DNA of 64,000 bases from Acinetobacter sp. TGL-Y2. GTDB taxonomy: Bacteria > Pseudomonadota > Gammaproteobacteria > Pseudomonadales > Moraxellaceae. Location: the NCBI RefSeq assembly GCF_001612555.1, contig NZ_CP015110.1, positions 1,736,001 to 1,800,000 on the forward strand. The letters run 5' to 3'. A program made the translations under genes and the position numbers. Shown here piece after piece: positions 17,403 to 26,231 of the stretch. Position 1 is the first letter of the stretch, and every line of letters starts with the position of its first letter. The notes beneath the pieces were generated by a model that was not told the origin of the DNA, made no database searches, and was given only the letters and a program-made list of their open reading frames with translations.

Positions 17403-17755
17403 TTAATAGTTTCCTCAAGTCTCGCGACCTTTTCATTCATAAGTGATTGTGTTTGATTGATCTGAACTATTGATGAGCCAACCCAGATGCATGCAGCTAG
17501 AAGAGAACCCCCGCAAAGACCAAGCAGAATTCTTAAAACCCCAAGGCCACCATCTAGACTTGCTGATTTGTTTTGAAGTGCTGATACTCGCAATTCCAAA
17601 GCATCAACTTCTTTACGGATCTCATCGATAGAATTTTTATGATGCTCATTAATAAATGTTTGCCGAGCAACGTGTTCTAAAATCAATCGTATGTCTTTGT
17701 GAATGGATTCGATTTTACTCTCCCATCCATTGTTGCCCGGTCTGTACTCAGACAT
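17399..17755 (-). CDS. Small membrane protein with coiled coil (lysis module)
   Basis: 118 residues from the ATG at 17755, with GGGGG just upstream; an in-frame GTG at 17758 is less likely. A helical region (about residues 12-65) is followed by one membrane segment, LRILLGLCGGSLLAACIWVG, and a short helix. Its stop overlaps the endolysin start by 4 bp. Layout and position suggest a holin-like or spanin-like lysis protein, but no family signature is visible. Confidence 0.6.
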   Translation of the reverse strand: MSEYRPGNNGWESKIESIHKDIRLILEHVARQTFINEHHKNSIDEIRKEVDALELRVSALQNKSASLDGGLGVLRILLGLCGGSLLAACIWVGSSIVQINQTQSLMNEKVARLEETIK

Positions 17756-17778
17756 CACGCCCCCTTAATTTTGATAAT

Positions 17779-17800
17779 AAAAAAAACACCCCGTTGGGTG
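17779..17800 (-). terminator. Terminator at the end of the tail operon
   Basis: CACCC-CGTT-GGGTG, followed on the minus strand by eight T residues. It lies between the last tail gene (stop 17817) and the lysis genes. Confidence 0.75.
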
Positions 17801-17816
17801 CGTGTATTTGTGAATT

Positions 17817-18047
17817 TTAAACTTCAATTTGTATAACCTCGCCGCCGAGCGCCACCCTTTTAATTTCATTATCGGAAATAAAAACTCTGGTCCCGACTGT
17901 ATATTTTGTAGAGCTTGTACACATCACAAGGCCTGAGCCATCCACCACCAAAACCTTGTAATTTGGGTGATCCGCGCTTGTGACTGTGCCAATAAATTCA
18001 GGTGCCTTAGGTAGTAAATCGATTAATCGCTGTAATGCATTACTCAT
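17817..18047 (-). CDS. Small phage tail-associated protein
   Basis: 76 residues. Beta-rich sequence with EFIGTVTSADHPNYKVLVVD and YTVGTRVFISDNEIKRV, resembling small OB-fold proteins at the tail tip. It overlaps the end of the hub gene by 8 bp, so it is translationally coupled and probably acts with it. Function is inferred from position. Confidence 0.55.
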   Translation of the reverse strand: MSNALQRLIDLLPKAPEFIGTVTSADHPNYKVLVVDGSGLVMCTSSTKYTVGTRVFISDNEIKRVALGGEVIQIEV

Positions 18048-20118
18048 GATTTACACGCTCCACAGTTACCGTTTGAGTCACTTTTGAATATGTGAATGAG
18101 ACGTTCACGGAATCAATAATGCCCCACCACTCAGCATTAAATGCCAATATTTCACCTGGTGCACATTCTCCAATCTCACTATTGATTGGCATCACAAGAC
18201 TATGTGTTTCAACCATTCCAGATTTAGCAAGTTTAGATTTCCCAAAAGCTCCCATGCTGACGTGATTAAACAATGGTGAATTTTCAGAAGGAAGTAACAC
18301 ATCTCCCGCAGTACTTGCCCTTTTCACTTGAGCTTGTAAGGCATGTCTATCATTTGTCAGTGTAATTGCATTGTAATGTGGATACAGCTCAAAATCAGTT
18401 GATAGGCTGGTCACGATTGATTCGGGAATAAGTCGATCATAGTCAGCAAACGTGAGTGAATCCCAAAAGGTTTTCTTGTATAGCGGTTTGATAGAAAGTG
18501 TATTGCTGCCTTTTTCGCTATAGATAAAGCCACCACCACTTTCAACCACTGTTTTAGTTGCAGCAATTGGCGAAAGATTTGAATAACTCAGACTTTCATT
18601 TGCTACAATCCAACCTAAATCATCAATCAATTTCCAGTTCAAATTGGGTTGACTAGATGAGCGATCAATTTCAGCTTGGACCAGTTGCACCGACGTACGC
18701 TCATTTTCTTGCAAGAATGAGCGCACAGCTGAGTACGGCGCATCAAGTAAAGCTGTTTGACTTCGTCCAGTTAGGTTCCAAGTAATGTTCGCAAAACTAC
18801 GTGATCGGCTGCGATTCTCTAAAAGCATATGATGCTCAGTGCCATTTACAACAATTTTTAAAATGACACGCTGACCATTGATTGGTTTAAGCTTTATAAT
18901 TTCAGAATTGGGAACAGTGAGAGAATAGGACCAACACCAGCGAGAGCGGTCTGTATTGTAACTGCCGTTGTACACAGCAATATCAGCACCATTATCAAGG
19001 CGTGTAACTTTCAAAGTGTTCAAAATGTACCACCCTTTTTTATTCGGTATAGCAGGTATGCAGTCGTCAGCGCCAAAATTTAAAACTACATTGTGCGAAT
19101 CAACGTCATGACATAAGCAATTGAAATTAAGGTCTGTTGATGGCACATATTCAGGGATTTCAGGTTTAGGCCACGGCTGAATCGGATGCTTTCGATAGTG
19201 AATCGCGTTGGCTTTATCCCATGCAATATCATCTTTGGTGATGATTTCTAAGCCTTTATCCCACTCAAAGCTAAACCGTTTCTCAAAGACTTGAGCGACT
19301 TCATGTGAATAAGTGATGTTTCGACGCTTTCGAATCATCTCCTGCCATTCAGTAGATCTATTCACTCTTAGTTTTAGAGATTCATCAAAAAGCAAACTAC
19401 TGTGAATGAAACGCTTATCACCGCTTTGCCAGACAATATATGCGTCAATGCTTAAACCAGTGGCTTTTTCATGCTCAATTCGTACCGACTGCGATAATGT
19501 TAAAGACTTATCAAAGCCAACAAATGCTTGCTGACTAAGCACTAAACCTTGGTCATAAAAAAGAGCCTCATTTGAGACTCTTAAAATTGGCTTAGACCAT
19601 GGTATTTCAACACTTCCAAGTCTTGATATCGCGCTGTAATAATGTGAATTTAAGCCGCATGACACACCGACAAGATGATTGATATCAAATAGCGCTTTAA
19701 CTTCAAATTGAAATTCAGTATTTAAAACTGTATCAATCGTGCACAGGTTTTCACTAAATACTGCTTCGACTTCAAAGCTAAAACTGGTATCCAAAACCGT
19801 ATCGAGCTGACCAATAACATTAGTGTTTTCACTAGATCTAGCTATCACATCAAAGCTGAATTCAGTGTCTAACACTGTGTCTATGATTGCAGTATTTGCA
19901 CCACTTTCTGCATAGACTGCCGTGACTTCGAATGAAAAACCACTATCAAGTGTTGTATCGATTGCAGCCGAGACATCATCACCAAAATTTAGATTGGTTG
20001 AGCCATTAGCTAGATGCTCAAAATTAAGAATGATGTTATGACTGTCGGTATTATCAGGCTTGAAATTTAGGTTTAGGTTGTGAGCATCAACGGTGCCAAG
20101 CTTATTTTTAAAATCCAC
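18040..20118 (-). CDS. Large tail tip/hub-like protein with internal repeats
   Basis: 692 residues. The N-terminal 150 contain four copies of a motif like IDTVLDTEFSFDVIA (about residues 53-150), plus DSHNIILNF, which recurs near residue 345. The C-terminal half (GWYILNTLKVTRLDNGADIA onward, WNLTGRSQTALLDAPYSAVR, GEILAFNAEWWGIIDSVNVS) looks like a baseplate hub or tail-tip protein. It is the last large tail gene before lysis, where host-contact proteins are typical. The repeats may form a fibre-like attachment. Confidence 0.6.
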   Translation of the reverse strand: MDFKNKLGTVDAHNLNLNFKPDNTDSHNIILNFEHLANGSTNLNFGDDVSAAIDTTLDSGFSFEVTAVYAESGANTAIIDTVLDTEFSFDVIARSSENTNVIGQLDTVLDTSFSFEVEAVFSENLCTIDTVLNTEFQFEVKALFDINHLVGVSCGLNSHYYSAISRLGSVEIPWSKPILRVSNEALFYDQGLVLSQQAFVGFDKSLTLSQSVRIEHEKATGLSIDAYIVWQSGDKRFIHSSLLFDESLKLRVNRSTEWQEMIRKRRNITYSHEVAQVFEKRFSFEWDKGLEIITKDDIAWDKANAIHYRKHPIQPWPKPEIPEYVPSTDLNFNCLCHDVDSHNVVLNFGADDCIPAIPNKKGWYILNTLKVTRLDNGADIAVYNGSYNTDRSRWCWSYSLTVPNSEIIKLKPINGQRVILKIVVNGTEHHMLLENRSRSRSFANITWNLTGRSQTALLDAPYSAVRSFLQENERTSVQLVQAEIDRSSSQPNLNWKLIDDLGWIVANESLSYSNLSPIAATKTVVESGGGFIYSEKGSNTLSIKPLYKKTFWDSLTFADYDRLIPESIVTSLSTDFELYPHYNAITLTNDRHALQAQVKRASTAGDVLLPSENSPLFNHVSMGAFGKSKLAKSGMVETHSLVMPINSEIGECAPGEILAFNAEWWGIIDSVNVSFTYSKVTQTVTVERVNHE

Positions 20119-20135
20119 ATGAGCACCCTTTTAAT

Positions 20136-20522
20136 TTAAGGTCTAAGTTTGATTGATGTGATAGATAGCGTGCCGCCAAGTGCTAAATTGGTATTTGCAA
20201 GGGAAATATCAGTACCCACGGTTAAGTCAGCAGCTACTTGCCCCGATCCATTGAATATACGCGCCCAAGTGGCTGTGCCAGACTTAATGACTGTGGTTGT
20301 ATCGGTTGGATAAAGCTCAGCATAGGTGGATGTGACTTCTTTAATACAAGGCTCAGGAAATTTCAGTGTCACAAGCGCATTATTAGAATCTGCTGTTACA
20401 GCAGGGTTGGTGGGTTGTGTACCTTCATAAAAAATAACGGTAGCACTTTGGCTACCGCTATCCATAAAATTTGCGAAGGCTTGAATCATGGCAAGCCGAG
20501 CATTGACTGATGTTTTACTCAT
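20136..20522 (-). CDS. Phage tail-associated protein, unknown
   Basis: 128 residues, beta-rich, starting MSKTSVNARLAMIQAFANFM. It contains TATWARIFNGSGQVAADLTV and GTLSITSIKLRP, like small tip or fibre-accessory proteins of Acinetobacter phages. It overlaps the previous gene's stop by 4 bp, within the tail operon. No catalytic motif. Confidence 0.55.
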   Translation of the reverse strand: MSKTSVNARLAMIQAFANFMDSGSQSATVIFYEGTQPTNPAVTADSNNALVTLKFPEPCIKEVTSTYAELYPTDTTTVIKSGTATWARIFNGSGQVAADLTVGTDISLANTNLALGGTLSITSIKLRP

Positions 20523-20872
20523 TTCGACACCACTTTGTCTTGTATTACTGCGTTGTATTGATTGTTCGGATCAAATGCAATTACAAAACATTCAAGACCT
20601 ACAGCAATGTTTCTGAGTGTGTAAGAACCATCCGCTTTTGATCTTGTTTCCCAAAGTAATTGACGATTGTCTCTTCTGAATACACAAATAGGGACAGTAG
20701 AGTAATTTGCGCCTATTTTTTTTGTTGTGCCCTTAATTTGACCAAAACCCTGATTGGAATTTGCCACCATAATTAATGGTTTTCCAATTCTTAAAATCTT
20801 ATATCCCATTAAATTGAGTTTTGCGTAATTGGGGTCGTAACCGCCAAAAAAAGTTCTAAAGAGTTTAATCAA
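20519..20872 (-). CDS. Phage tail protein with carboxypeptidase-regulatory-like fold
   Basis: 117 residues. The core TVPICVFRRDNRQLLWETRS then KADGSYTLRNIAVGLECFVI, followed by FDPNNQYNAVI, is the Ig-like carboxypeptidase regulatory domain pattern, common in tail decoration and tip proteins. It is coupled on both sides (8-bp and 4-bp overlaps). Confidence 0.55.
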   Translation of the reverse strand: MIKLFRTFFGGYDPNYAKLNLMGYKILRIGKPLIMVANSNQGFGQIKGTTKKIGANYSTVPICVFRRDNRQLLWETRSKADGSYTLRNIAVGLECFVIAFDPNNQYNAVIQDKVVSK

Positions 20873-22073
20873 TTTTTATTTCCTCCACTGGCACACAAAA
20901 CCAAACCCCTCCATTAGGGCTGTTTCTATCCACCTGATGAATGTAGGATTTAGAGGTTAAATCAATATCATACGTATAAAAAGGAATACTACTCATGGTT
21001 GTGGGCGGTGCATTGTTAGACCCATAAGAGGCTAAAAATAGCCCCACTCCATATCCTAAAAATCCTCCAGTAGTTAACTCATGGATAGGCATTGGATATG
21101 CTGGAGTTGTATTGAAAGCATCAATAGTGATAGGTAAAAAGGAGTTTTGTGAAAATGGTGTTCTGGGAGCTATCCCACTTTCACCAATCGCCCCTTGAAT
21201 TTTAACAGGTATGTTATTTATGTATGCTGCAGAGCTATCTAGATAGCGCACACTACCATCGCCAGACACAGGCTGATTAGACCCGATGATTATTGGTGCT
21301 TTTAACACTTCATAATCTAAGCAAGTAGTAGGGAGGATAGCTCCTATATACCCCGCAGCACTATAAGTGCTTTGAGCTGAATTGGTAAATATACAAATAT
21401 GATACTTACTACCAATTAACACACCTTTACCAAATCCAGCACCTTGAGCTGCTGTAAAATTGTTATAGCTACTGTTAGCTTGATAGTTAAAATCCCAGGC
21501 AAACGTCGAGGGTGTTGCTGTATTTGTATTTGCTTGAATCGCGTCTAAATCTGTTATTTCTCCAGTGGCTGAATCATAAGACTTTCCAACACAAGGCGAG
21601 ATTCTATTTCTAAGATTGCTATTATTTTGAAAACACAATCGAACATATAAGTCATTTTCGTCCAGTGTTTTGATTTGATAAACATGAATGTTACTTTTCT
21701 CAAAAACCAAATCCCAACCTAGCGGTGCTATGCGAGTTGTGAAGTTTCCGTTGATTAAACTTGGAGCTCCTTCTACTGTTAGCGTAACTGTATTTTCAGT
21801 CACGCTATTAATAACAAATTCACCACCATTGATGTTTAAAAGCTCAGGCGCATTGACGTTTAAGACGCGGTCAGCAACATACCCATGTGACACACCGTAA
21901 TTGAATGTTACTTGATCGCCAGAAACACTCACACTCGATACTATTTGCTCGTTATAACCTAGTGATAACATTTTTTTAAAACGATCTGGAAATAAGCTTT
22001 TAGATCCCGCACAAAAGTCTAAGCCCACATCACTAAAATCAAATAACTTGGTTTGTGTTTGCTTCATTGCCAT
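20865..22073 (-). CDS. Phage tail protein, probable receptor-contact component
   Basis: 402 residues, beta-rich and glycine/asparagine-rich, starting MAMKQTQTKLFDFSDVGLDF. No enzyme motif seen. It is the first gene after a terminator at 22086-22108 and heads the distal tail group. Tail-tip or fibre identity is inferred from position and composition. Confidence 0.55.
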   Translation of the reverse strand: MAMKQTQTKLFDFSDVGLDFCAGSKSLFPDRFKKMLSLGYNEQIVSSVSVSGDQVTFNYGVSHGYVADRVLNVNAPELLNINGGEFVINSVTENTVTLTVEGAPSLINGNFTTRIAPLGWDLVFEKSNIHVYQIKTLDENDLYVRLCFQNNSNLRNRISPCVGKSYDSATGEITDLDAIQANTNTATPSTFAWDFNYQANSSYNNFTAAQGAGFGKGVLIGSKYHICIFTNSAQSTYSAAGYIGAILPTTCLDYEVLKAPIIIGSNQPVSGDGSVRYLDSSAAYINNIPVKIQGAIGESGIAPRTPFSQNSFLPITIDAFNTTPAYPMPIHELTTGGFLGYGVGLFLASYGSNNAPPTTMSSIPFYTYDIDLTSKSYIHQVDRNSPNGGVWFCVPVEEIKID

Positions 22074-22085
22074 AATCTTTACTCA

Positions 22086-22108
22086 TAAAAAAGACCGCAA
22101 CAGCGGTC
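22086..22108 (-). terminator. Intra-operon terminator
   Basis: GACCGC-AACA-GCGGTC, followed on the minus strand by six T residues, between the tail genes at 22118 and 22073. It should reduce expression of the distal tip genes unless antiterminated. Confidence 0.7.
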
Positions 22109-22117
22109 ATATTGATT

Positions 22118-23737
22118 TTAGATTACGCGGTCTATATCACCGCGCAGCATGATTTGGAATTGATCTGATAAGACTGTGGGTTCAGACTGCTTCACTGTTC
22201 TAATCACCCAGATTGGATAATTAGCAGCAACAGTATTAAAACGCACTACATTTCCAGATGCCCATCCACTTCCCCAGCCTTCTTTTTTCACAGTGAAGTA
22301 AGGCGATCCAGTCACAGGGTTAATTGGAAAGCAATCTATATTAATGCTTCCTGTTCCAATCTGGCCTGAGTATTCACCAACAATTCTAAAATCTGTATTG
22401 CTTGTAAAGATTAAAGCCCACCGCTCTTGAATCGCACCCTTATTGGTCACAGCAATTGGATAGAGCGAGTCGTTGTAGTTCGCTGAAATTAAAGCGCCTA
22501 CTGGCTCATCAGCCCACGCATTACTCCAAGTGCCTTGAACAAACTTGCGTGTATAGCGCGATTGCATATCACCAATGACTAAAGCTGAACCAATAATCGT
22601 ATTATCAGCATCGTAATTATGAGTTACAGGCTTTGTGAAGGTGATTTGGCCATTGATCTGCACATCGCGAATTAAACCCATGTCTTGATAGCGGTATTTG
22701 GCAGTAAGTGGCGCAGTTAATGCATTTAAAGAGAAGTCGCCATTCAATGTGACTTTGCCATAGTCATAATCCACGACATACATATCAAATGGCACTTTTA
22801 AGCCGTCTGCATCTTCGAGCTCACACCACGAAATACGCTGATCTTGTAGTTCATAAGTTGTGCCAGCAATTGCGCTTGGCAACTCTTGAGACTTGCTTGA
22901 ACTGACAATTCCTATACCGCCAACTCGGAATATCGGCACACGCCCATCGATTGGCAAACGAGTAGCTGATAAACCTAAAATCTCGGAATCAAGAGGGATG
23001 TATGTATAGGCCACTGCGTTGTAACGAATTGAAGATGCATCAATCCAAACCGGAATATTCAGATAAGTCTTGCCCGCTTCTTCATACTCTAAAAGCACGT
23101 CATACCAGTCATTTTCTTGAATTTCTGCTCGGTTATCTGCTGTAATTTCTGTCTTCTCATAGAAATAAACCGTGGCAAAACCAGTATCGTGATTGAGATT
23201 TCCATGTGCTAAGGCTGTTTCAATCACACCATTTTCATCAAATCGAAGCGTCAACTGACCGTGGTCAAGTGTCGCCACTACAATGGTCATAGAATTTGGT
23301 CGAAGTGGAATCACCGGCGTTCTAAAGCTGACGTTGTTTATTGGCGGTATGTCTGTTGTCGTAGTCAGAGATTCAAGCTTCAAAACATTGTCTGTGTTTG
23401 GGGTCCACGATGATAATTCAATCTCACCATTGCCGTAGTTTACTTGACCAGATAAAGTGCCGCTATTGTTTACAGAATCTACATTTCGGTATAGAGAACC
23501 AGTACGGTCAATAAAGGTTTCATTACCCAATTTAAATCGAACTGAATTACCCAAAACTTGCTCATTAAAGCCATATGTCAAATCAAATTTAAGTGAATCT
23601 TGCACAATTGTTTTGGTTGAACCGGTTGCTGCATCTGAGTCTCGATAATGAGCAATAATCCCTTTTGTTTCTGAATAAGCCTTGTATGTGTTGCTTGCTA
23701 AAGTCACATTACTTGGCTGTGATTGATGTATTGTCAT
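22118..23737 (-). CDS. Phage tail tip/fibre-region protein
   Basis: 539 residues starting MTIHQSQPSNVTLASNTYKA. It is beta-rich, with DIPPINNVSFRTPVIPLRPN and repeated turns such as GTLSGQVNYGNGEIEL, a pattern shared with the next gene upstream (SINYSTGDVVCTP, GTIDYQKGLIQW). Together they look like a paired central tail-tip structure. The product is named by context only. Confidence 0.55.
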   Translation of the reverse strand: MTIHQSQPSNVTLASNTYKAYSETKGIIAHYRDSDAATGSTKTIVQDSLKFDLTYGFNEQVLGNSVRFKLGNETFIDRTGSLYRNVDSVNNSGTLSGQVNYGNGEIELSSWTPNTDNVLKLESLTTTTDIPPINNVSFRTPVIPLRPNSMTIVVATLDHGQLTLRFDENGVIETALAHGNLNHDTGFATVYFYEKTEITADNRAEIQENDWYDVLLEYEEAGKTYLNIPVWIDASSIRYNAVAYTYIPLDSEILGLSATRLPIDGRVPIFRVGGIGIVSSSKSQELPSAIAGTTYELQDQRISWCELEDADGLKVPFDMYVVDYDYGKVTLNGDFSLNALTAPLTAKYRYQDMGLIRDVQINGQITFTKPVTHNYDADNTIIGSALVIGDMQSRYTRKFVQGTWSNAWADEPVGALISANYNDSLYPIAVTNKGAIQERWALIFTSNTDFRIVGEYSGQIGTGSINIDCFPINPVTGSPYFTVKKEGWGSGWASGNVVRFNTVAANYPIWVIRTVKQSEPTVLSDQFQIMLRGDIDRVI

Positions 23738-23740
23738 TCG

Positions 23741-25825
23741 TTAAGCTGCCCTGTAGTTGGCCCATCGATTTGTTTGCGGTTTGTATTCGGTGACCGGTGT
23801 AGATTTCGGTGTGCTTATTACTCGGCCAGATCCTGAGCCAGAGCCCTCACCATTACTAACTGAAATCGTTTCAAGTGTTGGTGATGAGCTATACGTCACC
23901 AATTCTCTTGAATAGAAATAGCTTGTCTCAATGGTTGGTGTGCAAACCACATCACCAGTACTGTAATTAATTGAGCCCTGCACGTTTCCAAATGCATCAA
24001 TAAGACCGCTATTTCCGTTATCGGTCACCACCAAAACCACCTCGTCACCTAAACTTGATGTCAATGGAATCTCAAGCGTGATGCTGTTTGGTTGTAGCGC
24101 AATGCCTGTACCAATATTGAAAGCCAGTTTTTGACTTGCATCAGGTACTGCAGAAAGAACCTCTTGTCTTTTAGAGTCACCAAATGAGTAGCCAAAATTA
24201 AAGGATGTGCCTTTTTGTGGTAGCTTTTTAGGAATCAAGGAGCCTTTTCCTGCTGAGTAATTCACAAAGCCTGTCGCATCGCCGCTGAATTGACCCAAAG
24301 CATTTGTTGTTGCTGTTTTTTGAACACCCTCAAGCATCCAATTTACAGTCAGGCTTGATGCAACAATGCCTGTTTGCTTTAAATCAAAGTCTATTTTCGC
24401 AGGCAATACCGGTAGATTTGCTCTTGTGTAGGTCGCCATTGGCGTACCCCAAAGCAGTAAAATAGGTGTATCAACGTCAGGCAAAGCGCCTGTTGTTAGC
24501 AACCATGATCCTGTTTCATAGTTAATCACGCCCGATCCAAACGATGGACTCGCACCTTTTAACTGACCTGAACCGTCGTCTTTGAGTTCGTAAAACTTAC
24601 CTTGTGACATATAGGAAATTGAAAGACTACCTGGTGTCGGTGTTGGCACCAAAACACCTGTCCAATTTGAGCCTTGATTATTTTGCAAAACAGGTAATGA
24701 ATAGGATTGAAAATATTGCGTTGGCGCTGAAGCCGGTATGAAAGAAATATCAATTGTAGTGCTTCCCGTACCGGCACCACTTGTCCACTGAATCAAGCCT
24801 TTCTGATAATCAATCGTTCCAACTTGCGTGCCTGCGGTAGTTTTCAGAAGACCACCCTGATCAGTCACAGGCTGATTAAACAGAGTGAATGTCACGGATT
24901 TAGGCAATACACCCGACCCAATGTACAGGTTCTGAGATGTGCTTACAGTTGTTGAAAAGGAAGCAGTGATTGCTTCACTATTGCCTGCGACAAAAGCTGT
25001 ATTCTCACCTGCCGCATTCACATCAATAATTGGCGTTTCAGTCTGTGCTGAGGGAATAATTTGAGTAAAAATACTTTGTGCATTAACTGTATATTCACCG
25101 ACTGAAATATCGCTTATCGCTTTGACAGAACCATAATAAAGCCCTGTATCTGCAACCATCGAACCGCGAACCACTGATTTTGATTTTTCACCGCTGTACC
25201 ACTGCTTTGCTGAAAGTCCAACAAAATCACGCTCTAGCGCATCACTCAGATCATAAGTTGCAATCTTGTACTCAACATTTTTTTGATCAATAACCATGAT
25301 TGCAATGCGAGTTTCAACTTTAGTGATTCGCAAATACTGCTCAAACTCTAGCGGTTTACCTTCATCACTCACTAAAACAACCGTATCACCGACAGAGCTT
25401 TCAGTTTCTTGTGGAAACATGGCTACTTGCAATTGCTTCATGCCTTGCCAGTGAGTATCAAGCGGTGTACCAGCAATTTGACCACCTTTAGCAAGATAGT
25501 TTTCAACTCGGTTTTGAGCATTTGAGCGTTGATCTGTATGTGAGTCCGTACTGAAAAGCAAAGCTGATACGTTTGGGTCAACAGGATTTTCAGAGATAAA
25601 AACAGTGGCACCCATCAGTGCATCTGTATCATCAGTAATAACAGCAGGAAAAATCTTACGCATGGACACATCGCCCATGCTTCGGTCTAGCTCACTCACA
25701 TCGTTGAATAAATTATTACTTTGACCATCAATGATGACTTGACCTGAGTATTTACCACCACCATCGTCTGTGTCCGTTAAACGCTCAGATTTATAGAGCA
25801 CCAAGTCTTTTGTTTCAATTGTCAT
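23741..25825 (-). CDS. Large phage tail protein with repeated G-x-INY-x-TG-x units
   Basis: 694 residues. The C-terminal two thirds repeat a unit in which a beta stretch ends in G-[TS]-[IV]-[DN]-Y-x-x-G, for example GTIDYQKGLIQW, GSGVINYETGSWLL, GFVNYSAGKGSL and GSINYSTGDVVCT. The downstream neighbour shares this unit. The repeats suggest a modular beta structure at the tail tip. No enzyme motif. It overlaps the upstream gene by 11 bp. Confidence 0.6.
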   Translation of the reverse strand: MTIETKDLVLYKSERLTDTDDGGGKYSGQVIIDGQSNNLFNDVSELDRSMGDVSMRKIFPAVITDDTDALMGATVFISENPVDPNVSALLFSTDSHTDQRSNAQNRVENYLAKGGQIAGTPLDTHWQGMKQLQVAMFPQETESSVGDTVVLVSDEGKPLEFEQYLRITKVETRIAIMVIDQKNVEYKIATYDLSDALERDFVGLSAKQWYSGEKSKSVVRGSMVADTGLYYGSVKAISDISVGEYTVNAQSIFTQIIPSAQTETPIIDVNAAGENTAFVAGNSEAITASFSTTVSTSQNLYIGSGVLPKSVTFTLFNQPVTDQGGLLKTTAGTQVGTIDYQKGLIQWTSGAGTGSTTIDISFIPASAPTQYFQSYSLPVLQNNQGSNWTGVLVPTPTPGSLSISYMSQGKFYELKDDGSGQLKGASPSFGSGVINYETGSWLLTTGALPDVDTPILLLWGTPMATYTRANLPVLPAKIDFDLKQTGIVASSLTVNWMLEGVQKTATTNALGQFSGDATGFVNYSAGKGSLIPKKLPQKGTSFNFGYSFGDSKRQEVLSAVPDASQKLAFNIGTGIALQPNSITLEIPLTSSLGDEVVLVVTDNGNSGLIDAFGNVQGSINYSTGDVVCTPTIETSYFYSRELVTYSSSPTLETISVSNGEGSGSGSGRVISTPKSTPVTEYKPQTNRWANYRAA

Positions 25826-26231
25826 TCTCTAGCTCCAAGAATCTAAGTGTTACGTTGAAATAGTCATCAAGTGATACTGCAGGAATACCTTTAACTGGCT
25901 TTGCCTCCAGCGCGCCAGCTTCGTGATTGAAAACAATATTGAATCTACGGTTGTCATGTGGCCATTCGAAAGCCAAAGTGAATTGCTCCTGCAGATTTGA
26001 CCATGCTTGAACCTGTCGCAAATGCTTGAGTTGAATCCACCCCATGTCAGAGTCGGCAGGCACCAATGAAATAGAGCGACCTGATATTTTCATACCTTCT
26101 TGAATGATTGCTGTACCATCGATTGCGCGTTCTAAATTTTGCTCAATAGGCTTCCAATCAAACTCATCCGGCCATAAAAAACCGTCCTCAAGTGGGACGG
26201 CTTCTGAAGTTGAATTTCGTATTAATTTCAT
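25815..26231 (-). CDS. Phage tail protein, probable distal-tail-like
   Basis: 138 residues starting MKLIRNSTSEAVPLEDGFLW. It contains GRSISLVPADSDMGWIQLKH and AFEWPHDNRRFNIVFNHEAG. It immediately follows the tape measure gene (1-bp overlap), the position of the distal tail protein in siphophages. Role inferred from synteny. Confidence 0.55.
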   Translation of the reverse strand: MKLIRNSTSEAVPLEDGFLWPDEFDWKPIEQNLERAIDGTAIIQEGMKISGRSISLVPADSDMGWIQLKHLRQVQAWSNLQEQFTLAFEWPHDNRRFNIVFNHEAGALEAKPVKGIPAVSLDDYFNVTLRFLELENDN

